64,000 bases of DNA from Alteribacter keqinensis (lineage in GTDB: Bacteria; Bacillota; Bacilli; Bacillales; Salisediminibacteriaceae), in assembly GCF_003710255.1 (NCBI RefSeq), contig NZ_RHIB01000001.1, positions 868,001 through 932,000 of the forward strand, read 5' to 3'. Below the pieces are notes generated by a model, which was given only the letters and a program-made list of their open reading frames with translations, was not told the origin of the DNA and did not search any database. The translations under genes and the position numbers were made by a program. This document shows, piece by piece, positions 49,487-57,117 of the stretch; positions within the stretch are counted from its first letter, which is position 1, and the number at the start of each line of letters is the position of its first letter.

Positions 49487-50281
49487 ATGATGAATAATAA
49501 ATGGGATTTCGACGATGAGAATGACAGGCTTGTTGCTTATCTGCCTTCTTTTACATATAACGATTCGGTCAAGCTTAAAGAAGACATCAATAATGCTGTA
49601 CGGGGAAAACGGATTGTTTATACACTTTCCGAACATACCGGTGCCCTGAAAGACTTGGGCTTTTCCGTTGAAGCGGAGACGAGCGGATTCTTTGAAGGGG
49701 AAAAAGCGATTATTCTGACTCAGTACGATAAAGAGGAGCGGAAAAATTCAAAAACAAAAACAGAAAATGAAGAAGTCCTGAATAGGGTAAGAGAAGATTC
49801 AAAGCAAATCTCACAGCCTTGTCTGTATCCGGTCGGACTTGTTCAGGACAGAGACCTTAAATCTCTTGCTGCTCTTTACAAAAAGGTTTTTCCTAAATAT
49901 CCAACTAATATTTTTGATCCTGAAGCGCTGAAAAAAGCAGCCGAATCCGATTATCTATTTGCAGCTGTAAAAAATGGAGGCGAAGTCATTGCTGCTGCAT
50001 CGGCAATGAAAACCGGATACAGAAGTGCAGAGATTACAGACTGTGCTGTTAAACCGGATTACAGGGGTAATCAGCTTCTTCATTATTTGGTGCTTGATTT
50101 AGAAGAGGAGTGCAGGAAAGAGGGGATTAACCATATTTTCTCTATAACCCGGGCTCGTTCTACTGGAATGAACATGACGGTCAAACGCCTTGGTTATCAA
50201 TATGAAGGGACACTTATTAATAATTGCATAATTACAAGCGGGTTTGAGGATATGAACGTATGGAGTCAAGCCTTAAAGTAA
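49487..50281 (+). CDS. ablB: Beta-lysine N6-acetyltransferase YodP (AblB)
   Basis: 264 residues with a family-specific N-terminal part (about 1-105) and a C-terminal GNAT domain. The acetyl-CoA loop lies in CAVKPDYRGNQLLHYLVLDL (about 186-205). RARSTGMNMTVKRLGYQYEG closes the fold. This agrees with YodP/AblB, which acetylates beta-lysine on the epsilon amine. In some bacteria and archaea the product is an osmolyte. Here, next to deacylase and transaminases, it may be a catabolic intermediate. AAGGAG precedes the ATG. It is separate from kamA and convergent with it, unlike the kamA-yodP order in B. subtilis. Confidence 0.85.
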   Translation: MMNNKWDFDDENDRLVAYLPSFTYNDSVKLKEDINNAVRGKRIVYTLSEHTGALKDLGFSVEAETSGFFEGEKAIILTQYDKEERKNSKTKTENEEVLNRVREDSKQISQPCLYPVGLVQDRDLKSLAALYKKVFPKYPTNIFDPEALKKAAESDYLFAAVKNGGEVIAAASAMKTGYRSAEITDCAVKPDYRGNQLLHYLVLDLEEECRKEGINHIFSITRARSTGMNMTVKRLGYQYEGTLINNCIITSGFEDMNVWSQALK

Positions 50282-50604
50282 ATAAAAAAACCAAAGTAAA
50301 AGCGGCCGGATAATGGCAATCGTTGCGTGCCATAGGGGAGAGAGCGTCCAACCTGCTATAAAAGAATGCTGTTTAATATAAGTTGTTGCCTTTGCTGAAA
50401 AAGTAATTATGTTTAAGTCGAGGAAGCTTGCCGTCACAGCCTCGGAAGAGCCCAAACGGCAGGACCGGCCGTTTTAATAGTTGGCAATGGCTTCGCGCGG
50501 TGCGCGCCAGACGGGAAGAACGCCCATCAGAATGACAGCACCGGCTCCGCTCATTGCATTTAGCAAAAAGCCCAAACGGCAGGACCGCCCGTTTGGGCTT
50601 TTTG
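50282..50604. other. Intergenic stretch between yodP and yokU
   Basis: No gene. It contains an incomplete copy of the following terminator (CCCAAACGGCAGGACCGGCC at 50452-50471), a GC-rich GCGCGGTGCGCGCC patch near 50497 and the intact terminator itself. Confidence 0.5.
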
Positions 50605-50606
50605 CT
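50562..50606. terminator. Bidirectional terminator between yodP and yokU
   Basis: AGCAAAAAGCCCAAACGG pairs with CCGTTTGGGCTTTTTGCT (one extra base in the right arm), which is very stable. The 5' half of the hairpin is duplicated about 115 bases upstream. Confidence 0.88.
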
Positions 50607-50883
50607 ATCTGTCAAAGTTAAAGTAGTTTTTCTTCAGGAATTTTGGCTGGTTCATGAGTGTTTTGTAGGAGAAGGTCATATCGAGCTTTTTTGTATCGAT
50701 CAGCATGAACTGATCTTCAATGTCCGCGATTTGTTCTTCTTCAATATATATCATTTCACAGTCTGAACATTTGATAGAGGGAACCTGCGTAATTTCAACG
50801 GCCCGGCTTCCATCCGGAAGCTCCCAGTAGGCTGACTCCAGACTGTGAATGGCTTTATCCGATTCGCACCATTTACATTTCAT
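50605..50883 (-). CDS. yokU: YokU-like zinc-finger protein (YgiT type)
   Basis: 92 residues with two knuckles, C3-K-W-C6 near the N-terminus and IKCSDCEMIYIEEEQ at about 38-52, as in YgiT/MqsA-type zinc-finger domains. The middle segment AYWELPDGSRAVEITQVPSI is typical of the YokU family found next to kamA in Bacillus. Function is unknown. It starts 15 bases after kamA, so it is co-transcribed. GGGGGTG precedes the ATG. Confidence 0.8.
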   Translation of the reverse strand: MKCKWCESDKAIHSLESAYWELPDGSRAVEITQVPSIKCSDCEMIYIEEEQIADIEDQFMLIDTKKLDMTFSYKTLMNQPKFLKKNYFNFDR

Positions 50884-50898
50884 AAGAGCACCCCCTGC

Positions 50899-52308
50899 TT
50901 AAGCTTCTTCACTTTTATCAGTCTTTTCTTCATACATCTTTTGTTCTTTTAAATATTTGCGTTCTTTCATTTGATCCCGTTTATCCCTCTGGTCTTTGAG
51001 TGTCCGGTGGTTTTCATCCTGCTGGTAGGTTTTACGGCGTTCAATCCGCTGAAGTCCCTCCGGCATAATTGAACTTTTTTCGTCGTTCATTAAAGCAGAA
51101 ATTCCGATGCGCTTTTCGTCTTTCTTCTCATAGTAATTAAAGAAATAGGCGTCTGCTGTACCTGGTGTATACTCTTTTGGTTCAGGATACGTGGTAATAA
51201 CGCCTTCAAAGTTTCTTAACACGACTTTATCGTGACTTTGGGAGATCATGTAGTTTGGCTGAAGGGTGATTTTTCCTCCGCCGCCTGGTGCATCGACAAC
51301 AAAAGCGGGTACAGCATATCCCGATGTATGCCCGCGAAGTCCTTCTATAATCTCCAGCCCTTTCGAAACCGGTGCTCTGAAGTGACCGATTCCTTCACTC
51401 AGGTCACATTGATAGATATAGTAAGGGCGGACACGAATTTTTACAAGATCGTGCATAAGCTTTTTCATAATCTCGACACTGTCATTAATGCCTTTGAGGA
51501 TTACCGCCTGGTTGCCGACGGGCACCCCGGCATTAGCTAGCATTTCACAAGCCTTTTTCGATTCTTCCGTAATTTCCAGGCTTGTATTGAAATGTGTATT
51601 CAGCCAGATAGGGTGATACTTTTTAAGGATATTACAGAGATTCTCCGTGATTCGCTGTGGAAAAACTACAGGAGCCCGGGTGCCGATTCGGATAATTTCA
51701 ACGTGATCAATTTCACGAAGGTTTTTTAGCACATACTCTAGAATCTGATCATTTATAAGAAGGCCGTCTCCGCCGGAAATTAAGACGTCCCGCACTTCAG
51801 GGGTCGAGGCAATATATTGAATGGCTCCGTCAAGTTGCTTCTTAGGGACTCCCATTCCGATCTGGCCTGAAAACCGGCGTCGCGTACAATAGCGGCAGTA
51901 CATCGAGCACTGGTTGGTTACCAAAAACAATACACGGTCAGGGTATCGGTGTGTTAGGCCCGGGACGGGAGAGTCTTCATCTTCGGAGAGAGGATCTTCC
52001 ATGTCATATTTGGATTTTTCGATTTCTTTGGATACCGGTACACTTTGCATACGGATCGGACAGCGCGGGTCATCCGGATTCATTAAGGAAGCGTAATATG
52101 GTGTAATGTTTAATGGAATGGTTTTTGTTGATATTTTCACTCCGGCTTCTTCATCGGGTGTAAGGTTAATAACCTTTTTTAAATCATCAAGGGTTCTGAT
52201 GGTATTAGTGAGCTGCCAGATCCAGTCATTCCATTTTTCTTCGGGCACACCTTTCCACAATTCAATGTCTTTCCAGTGGCGTGCTGGCTTGTAAAGGTCC
52301 ATTTTCAT
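50899..52308 (-). CDS. kamA: L-lysine 2,3-aminomutase KamA
   Basis: 469 residues from the ATG at 52308 (GGGAGG 8 bases upstream). It is a radical-SAM enzyme with the 4Fe-4S motif CSMYCRYC (C134, C138, C141). The PLP/lysine region includes ISGGDGLLINDQILEYVL, and a late YAVPAFVVDAPGGGGKITL is the family's hallmark. A charged C-terminal tail (about 415-469, KDQRDKRDQMKERKYLKEQ) is also seen in Bacillus KamA. It converts L-lysine to L-beta-lysine, the first step of this island. A sigma-54 promoter lies about 40 bases upstream and the gene is co-transcribed with yokU. Confidence 0.95.
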   Translation of the reverse strand: MKMDLYKPARHWKDIELWKGVPEEKWNDWIWQLTNTIRTLDDLKKVINLTPDEEAGVKISTKTIPLNITPYYASLMNPDDPRCPIRMQSVPVSKEIEKSKYDMEDPLSEDEDSPVPGLTHRYPDRVLFLVTNQCSMYCRYCTRRRFSGQIGMGVPKKQLDGAIQYIASTPEVRDVLISGGDGLLINDQILEYVLKNLREIDHVEIIRIGTRAPVVFPQRITENLCNILKKYHPIWLNTHFNTSLEITEESKKACEMLANAGVPVGNQAVILKGINDSVEIMKKLMHDLVKIRVRPYYIYQCDLSEGIGHFRAPVSKGLEIIEGLRGHTSGYAVPAFVVDAPGGGGKITLQPNYMISQSHDKVVLRNFEGVITTYPEPKEYTPGTADAYFFNYYEKKDEKRIGISALMNDEKSSIMPEGLQRIERRKTYQQDENHRTLKDQRDKRDQMKERKYLKEQKMYEEKTDKSEEA

Positions 52309-52348
52309 TTGTATTTCCTCCCGCAAAATATTCTCATGTAATAGTTAA

Positions 52349-52365
52349 TGCAAAAACCGTGCCAA
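52349..52365 (-). promoter_or_regulatory. Sigma-54 (SigL) promoter of kamA
   Basis: The minus strand reads TTGGCACGGTTTTTGCAT. GG(-24) and GC(-12) have exact spacing and the whole site matches TGGCACNNNNNTTGCA. The kam locus of B. thuringiensis is known to use sigma-54. Confidence 0.9.
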
Positions 52366-52431
52366 GTGTATCTTGTATTTAAATAAGTCCATAAACCTTT
52401 ATCTGTAAGCATTGGAGAGTATGAAGGGGAA

Positions 52432-52468
52432 AGGATAAAAATAAGAGTGCCGGTTTTTTGGCACTCTT
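52432..52468 (-). terminator. Terminator downstream of kamR
   Basis: AAGAGTGCC/GGCACTCTT stem followed, on the minus strand, by TATTTTTATCC. It is separated from kamR by the family A repeat. Confidence 0.75.
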
Positions 52469-52481
52469 TACTGTTGTTTTG

Positions 52482-52495
52482 GAATCTATAGATTC
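52482..52495. promoter_or_regulatory. Short perfect palindrome upstream of the kamA promoter
   Basis: GAATCTATAGATTC, about 120 bases upstream of the -24 element, the usual distance for an activator binding site. Confidence 0.35.
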
Positions 52496-52523
52496 TTATT
52501 TATTTGTATAACTTTTTCTTGAA

Positions 52524-52686
52524 CCTTTTCCGCGTCCAGCTGCACGCCTCCGAGCTCCAGGTCATTTGATGAATTAAAATCCTTGTACGAGATCATAAGA
52601 GTAAATAAGGGTTTAAGCTATTGGAGGGGCAAAGCCAAGTTTTCTTTATCGCTCGTGACCAAGGTGCTTGCGCGTTTGTTCTTAAA
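52524..52686 (-). repeat. Dispersed repeat family A, copy 2 (abuts the kamR stop)
   Basis: Carries CCTTTTCCGCGTCCAGCTGC and CCAAGTTTTCTTTATCGCTC...TTTGTTCTTAA as in 1837-2016. On the minus strand it starts at the kamR stop codon. Confidence 0.7.
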
Positions 52687-54070
52687 GGTTGTATTTTGTT
52701 ATCTTGTACTGCAATGTTTGTCTTGGCATCTGAAGCATTTTAGCAGTCTGTTTTACGTTCCTGCCTGATTCGTTCAGTACTTTTGCAATCATTTCTGCTT
52801 CGTAATTTTCTACCTTTGTTTTAAGCGCACCTGAAAAAAAACAGCCGTTTTCAGACCGATCAGGTTTAATGTGCAGAGGAAGGTGATCGGGTGAAATGAT
52901 TTCATCGGTCATATTCATTGCTGCTTCAACAGCATGCCTGAGTTCCCGGATGTTGCCGGGCCAGTTATAATGCTTAAGGATTTCAGATGCCTGTTTGTCT
53001 GTACCGGAGACGAGTTTATTAAATCTGAAATTATACATAGACACAAAGTGATCCACCAATAATGGAATATCCGTACGCCGGCTCCTTAGGGGGGGAAGAT
53101 GAAATGAAACCACGTTGAGGCGGTAGTAAAGATCCGGACGTAAAAGGTTTTTACTTAAAAGGGACGAGGGGTTTTCGTTTGTTGCAGCAATAATCCTTAC
53201 GTCAGTAGAGAAGCTTTTATTGGAACCTACCCGTCGTATAATACCGTCTTCCAAAACGCGCAGTAATTTAGCCTGAAGATCCATGGGCAGAGTCTGGATT
53301 TCATCCAGAAACAGTGTACCTCCGTGGGCAAGTTCGAAAAATCCTTCCCGTTCTTCAGCCCCTGTAAAGCTCCCTTTCACTGTACCAAAAAGGATACTCT
53401 CAAGAAGCGATGCGGGGATAGCCGCACAGTTCTGGGAGATAAAGGGGCGGTTTCGTCTTGGTGAATGGTTATGAATCGCCTGAACAAGAAGCTCCTTACC
53501 AGTGCCGGTTTCACCGTAGACAAAGACTGGCGAGGTCGTTTTAGAGACTTTCTTACCCTGTTTAATAATCGATTCCATCTCTGGAGAACAGGTGAGGATA
53601 TGATCAAATTCATAAGAAACGTGATTGTCCTTTACTTCCAGTGCTTTATTTGACCGGTCATCCATTTTTGCCTGAAGATCCATAAGTTTCAGGGAGAGAT
53701 CCCGCACGCGGCTCATATCCTTGGCTATTTCAACCGACCCGATTAAGCTGCCGGACACTATGATTGGAATGGTTGTATTTACTGTATCGATAAGCTTTCC
53801 TTTTAAATTACGGTACGTTTGGTGCTGATTAAAAATGGGGTTGCCTGTTTTCATGACTTTTATAAGCGTGCTGGTTTCTGCAGAGAGGGAGGGGAAGACG
53901 TTCAGAAGTGGTTTTCCGATTACATCTGAAACATCCAGCCCATCATGGTCTGCGGCGATTTTATTATAATAGATCGTGATTCCATCCTGATCGATTACAT
54001 GAATACCTTCATCAATACTGTTTAATATGGCTTTTAACATCTCATTTGTATCGGTGTTTGTAACAAACAT
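52682..54070 (-). CDS. kamR: Sigma-54-dependent activator, KamR type
   Basis: 462 residues. A PAS domain (about 8-115; IDEGIHVIDQDGITIYYNKI) is followed by the AAA+ central domain. Walker A is GETGTGKE (186-193), the sigma-54 contact loop is GSFTGA (233-238; Ser replaces the usual Ala), and Walker B is GTLFLDEI (251-258). A Fis-type HTH is at the end (about 425-460; VLNESGRNVKQTAKMLQMPR). There is no receiver domain, so it senses a small molecule, as RocR and BkdR do. It is directly upstream of kamA, whose promoter is sigma-54 type, and matches the KamR position in B. thuringiensis. The leader contains a 24-bp palindrome. Confidence 0.9.
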   Translation of the reverse strand: MFVTNTDTNEMLKAILNSIDEGIHVIDQDGITIYYNKIAADHDGLDVSDVIGKPLLNVFPSLSAETSTLIKVMKTGNPIFNQHQTYRNLKGKLIDTVNTTIPIIVSGSLIGSVEIAKDMSRVRDLSLKLMDLQAKMDDRSNKALEVKDNHVSYEFDHILTCSPEMESIIKQGKKVSKTTSPVFVYGETGTGKELLVQAIHNHSPRRNRPFISQNCAAIPASLLESILFGTVKGSFTGAEEREGFFELAHGGTLFLDEIQTLPMDLQAKLLRVLEDGIIRRVGSNKSFSTDVRIIAATNENPSSLLSKNLLRPDLYYRLNVVSFHLPPLRSRRTDIPLLVDHFVSMYNFRFNKLVSGTDKQASEILKHYNWPGNIRELRHAVEAAMNMTDEIISPDHLPLHIKPDRSENGCFFSGALKTKVENYEAEMIAKVLNESGRNVKQTAKMLQMPRQTLQYKITKYNL

Positions 54071-54104
54071 AGGACAGAACCTCCCCTGTGCCGGAATATT
54101 GGTT

Positions 54105-54128
54105 AATGTGCTGAATATTCAGCACATT
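54105..54128. promoter_or_regulatory. 24-bp perfect palindrome in the kamR leader
   Basis: Each half reads AATGTGCTGAAT towards the centre, with no spacer. It is about 35 bases upstream of the kamR start. The lack of a loop favours a dimer-binding site over a terminator. Confidence 0.6.
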
Positions 54129-54284
54129 TTTATCGTACTAAGAATCTCTGCTGATTGCAAGATGATTTCCAGAAAATTGTTTTGTTACTATGAATCTACT
54201 AATGAAATAAAGCTAAAGTCCGCGTTACGATTATAAATGTCAGTGATGACAGCACTATTGTAATTTCAAGGAGGTTATTCCAAT

Positions 54285-54881
54285 ATGAAAAAATGGTTTA
54301 TGGCTGGCGCAGTAGCCCTGGCAGCACTGGTACTTCCGGATCAGGCTGATGCGTCTTCAGAACAATATACAGTTAAAAGTGGCGATACACTTTGGAATAT
54401 CAGTCAGCAGTATGGAACGACAGTTGATCAATTAAAAGCAAACAACGGCCTTACGGATGATCTTATTTACCCAGGTCAGACATTGACAGTAGGAGAGGCG
54501 GTTATTAATGAAGGGGAGCTTGACCTTCTTTCCCGTCTGGTACACGCTGAAGCAGAGGGAGAATCTTATGAAGGTAAAGCAGCAGTTGCAGCAGTTGTGC
54601 TCAACCGTGTGGAAAGTTCTGAGTTCCCTGACACGGTTGAAGGCGTCATTTATGAAACCCACGGAAGCGGTGGAATTTTTGCGTTTGAACCGGTTCAGAA
54701 TGGCCAGATTAATAAGCTTGCCGATCAGGAATCCATTAATGCAGCAAGAGATGCAATGAATGGTTATGATCCTTCAAACGGAGCATTGTTCTTCTTTAAC
54801 CCCGAAACCTCCACGTCAGAGTGGGTAAACCGACTCACAATTGACTCTCAGATTGGAAACCACGTATTTGCTTCCAATTAA
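54285..54881 (+). CDS. LysM plus SleB/CwlJ-type cell wall hydrolase (YkvT-like)
   Basis: 198 residues. A signal peptide (1-23, cut near ADASS) is followed by one LysM repeat (about 27-70; YTVKSGDTLWNISQQYG, YPGQTLTV). A Hydrolase_2 domain comes next (about 78-198): LLSRLVHAEAEGESYEGKAA with the catalytic Glu, then VLNRVESSEFPDTVEGVIYE. The order matches B. subtilis YkvT. It is predicted to cleave cortex or vegetative peptidoglycan outside the cell. AAGGAGG precedes the ATG. Confidence 0.88.
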   Translation: MKKWFMAGAVALAALVLPDQADASSEQYTVKSGDTLWNISQQYGTTVDQLKANNGLTDDLIYPGQTLTVGEAVINEGELDLLSRLVHAEAEGESYEGKAAVAAVVLNRVESSEFPDTVEGVIYETHGSGGIFAFEPVQNGQINKLADQESINAARDAMNGYDPSNGALFFFNPETSTSEWVNRLTIDSQIGNHVFASN

Positions 54882-54884
54882 TAG

Positions 54885-54914
54885 AAAAAAGCAGCCGTTT
54901 CCGGCTGCTTTTTT
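54885..54914. terminator. Bidirectional terminator between the SleB-like gene and acsA
   Basis: AAAAAAGCAGCCG/CGGCTGCTTTTTT. Confidence 0.9.
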
Positions 54915-54927
54915 CTTTCCTTTTGAA

Positions 54928-56637
54928 TTAATCATCCATCGTGGAAAGGTCCCCGACTGGTTCTCCAAGCTCCCAGGCTTTTAGCACACGGCGCATGATT
55001 TTACCGCTCCGTGTTTTAGGAAGCTTTTCCTTAAACTCAATTTCTCTTGGCATGGCGTGAGCAGAGAGCTCTTTTTTAATAAACTGCTTGATTTCATCGA
55101 TAAGTTCATCGTCCTGCGTATAGCCGTCCCGTAAAGAGATGAATGCCTTAATAATATGTCCCCGGACAGGATCAGGCTTTCCGATTACACCAGCTTCAGC
55201 TACAGCACGATGTTCAACGAGCTTACTCTCGATTTCGAAAGGACCTACACGTTCACCGGCAGTATTAATAACATCATCGTTTCGTCCCTGGAACCAGAAG
55301 TATCCTTCTTCATCCCGGTAGGCGGTATCTCCGGAAACATACCAGCCATCGATAGCGAAGTATTCATTAAATTTCTCTTCATTTTTCCAAACTTTACGCA
55401 TCATGGACGGCCAGCCCGCTTTTACAGCGAGGTTACCCATTTCATTCGGAGGAAGCTCTTCGCCGTGGTCATTAATAATAGCGGCTTCCACTCCCGGGAA
55501 CGGCTTTCCCATTGAGCCTGGCTTAATCGGTTCACCTGGGTAGTTACAAATTAACATCGCGCCGGTTTCTGTCATCCACCACGTGTCGTGTATACGACGG
55601 TCAAATGCTTCAACCCCCCAGCGGACAACTTCCGGGTTTAACGGTTCTCCCACACTGAGGATATGTCTGACCGAGCTTAAATCGTACATTTCCTTAATAT
55701 TCGGATCAGCTGCCATGAGCATCCTGAATGCTGTTGGCGCACTGTACCATACTGTGACCTTGTACTTTTCAAGAGTTTCATACCAGTCCTGCGGGGAGAA
55801 ACGTCCGCCGCGGACAACATTGGTGACACCATTCAGCCACGGACCGAAAATGCCGTAAGATGTACCTGTAACCCAGCCAGGGTCAGCTGTACACCAGTAA
55901 GTATCATCTTCTTTCAGGTCAAGAACCCATTTTGCAGTCTGATAATGCTGAAGCATAGAATTATGCACATGGTATACCCCTTTAGGTTTACCGGTAGAAC
56001 CAGAAGTATAGTGAAGGATCAGGCCGTCTTCGAGGTCAACCCACTCAACAGCAGATTCCTTTGAAGCCGCTTTCATTTTGTCGAAATAAGAAACAAACTT
56101 TTCGCCATCAGGAAGTTCATTGCCGACGACAACTACTTTTTCAAGATGAGGAAGTTCATCAAGGGGAACTCGTGGAAGGAGGTCCGGTGTTGTGACCAGC
56201 ACTTTTGATTCGCTGTCTTCCAGCCGTGCCTTTACGGCATCCTTCATAAATGCTTCAAATAACGGACCAACTACGGCACCGATTTTAATTGTTCCGAGCA
56301 AAGAAACATAAAGTTCCGGGGAACGCGGCATGAAGATAAATACGCGGTCACCTTTTTCAACTCCAAGGTCCTTAAGCATATTTCCTGCCTGATTTGACAG
56401 ATCTTTCAGCTGGCGGAATGTGTATGTTTCATCACGCTCGGCGTCTGAGTAGAGTAAAGCCGGCTTGTTGCCAAGTCCTTCATTCACATGACGGTCTATG
56501 GCTTCATAGGCAAGGTTTACCTGTCCCGTTTTGTGCCATGAAAATGCTTCTTTCACTTGATTCCAGTCAAAATTTTCTTTCGTTGCTTCGTAGTTTTCAA
56601 GCTGATGTGATGTCGTTTTTGGCTGTAATACTTTCAA
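54928..56637 (-). CDS. acsA: Acetyl-CoA synthetase AcsA
   Basis: 569 residues. I choose the TTG at 56637 because GGAGGTG is 7 bases upstream. The TTG at 56643 would be 2 bases away. It carries the adenylate-forming motif YTSGSTGKPKGVYHVH (about 213-228), the WWMTETGAMLI core, SGDTAYRDEEGYFWFQGRND and the C-terminal RSGKIMRRVLK, whose Lys is the site of regulatory acetylation in this family. Length and N-terminus agree with B. subtilis AcsA (572). It activates acetate to acetyl-CoA. No acuABC operon lies next to it here, unlike B. subtilis. Confidence 0.92.
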   Translation of the reverse strand: MKVLQPKTTSHQLENYEATKENFDWNQVKEAFSWHKTGQVNLAYEAIDRHVNEGLGNKPALLYSDAERDETYTFRQLKDLSNQAGNMLKDLGVEKGDRVFIFMPRSPELYVSLLGTIKIGAVVGPLFEAFMKDAVKARLEDSESKVLVTTPDLLPRVPLDELPHLEKVVVVGNELPDGEKFVSYFDKMKAASKESAVEWVDLEDGLILHYTSGSTGKPKGVYHVHNSMLQHYQTAKWVLDLKEDDTYWCTADPGWVTGTSYGIFGPWLNGVTNVVRGGRFSPQDWYETLEKYKVTVWYSAPTAFRMLMAADPNIKEMYDLSSVRHILSVGEPLNPEVVRWGVEAFDRRIHDTWWMTETGAMLICNYPGEPIKPGSMGKPFPGVEAAIINDHGEELPPNEMGNLAVKAGWPSMMRKVWKNEEKFNEYFAIDGWYVSGDTAYRDEEGYFWFQGRNDDVINTAGERVGPFEIESKLVEHRAVAEAGVIGKPDPVRGHIIKAFISLRDGYTQDDELIDEIKQFIKKELSAHAMPREIEFKEKLPKTRSGKIMRRVLKAWELGEPVGDLSTMDD

Positions 56638-56891
56638 AATCAAGCACCTCCGCGAGTAATGTAAAATTGCAACACTCTAAAATTTCAGAATTTTAAGCTT
56701 ACGTAAACGTTACATAAAAACCCAGTGTATTGTCAACAGTCAACAGAAAGATACAGGAAATTTATTATATTTGAAAGATTGTGACGGGGGAGAAACTGCA
56801 AAAGAATATGTGTTGTGATGTGATCTTCGCCTGCGTATGTACCTTCATGCTAAAATACAGAAGAACGATTGAATAAAGGAGCGATTAAACG

Positions 56892-57059
56892 ATGGATTGG
56901 TTAGGAATATTAATTTTAATTGTTGCAGGTATTATTGTGCTCAGGGTTGTGGGGACGCTCTTTAAATTTATAATCAGCGCCGGCCTCATCCTGCTGTTTA
57001 TATATATTATTATCAGACTCATCGATACTGCCTTGGTCATAAATCCGTTATGGTTTTAG
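56892..57059 (+). CDS. Small membrane protein, 55 residues
   Basis: MDWLGILILIVAGIIVLRVV, then LFKFIISAGLILLFIYIIIR, ending NPLWF. It has two hydrophobic helices and little else. AAAGGAG lies about 9 bases before the ATG at 56892. It falls under common length limits and is followed 58 bases later by fumC, so it may be the first gene of that transcript. No family recognised with certainty. Confidence 0.65.
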   Translation: MDWLGILILIVAGIIVLRVVGTLFKFIISAGLILLFIYIIIRLIDTALVINPLWF

Positions 57060-57117
57060 CCGGGAATGGTTAAGGGTAGATTAACAAGAGACATATCAAT
57101 TAAAGGAGGACTTTGTA

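Noticed and set aside
50373-50615. 80-codon minus-strand frame
   Set aside because: It reads through the terminator and its partial duplicate. Non-coding.
56690-56720. cre site upstream of acsA (TACGTAAACGTTACAT)
   Set aside because: The palindrome lacks the spacing of the CcpA consensus (one base short), leaving too many mismatches.
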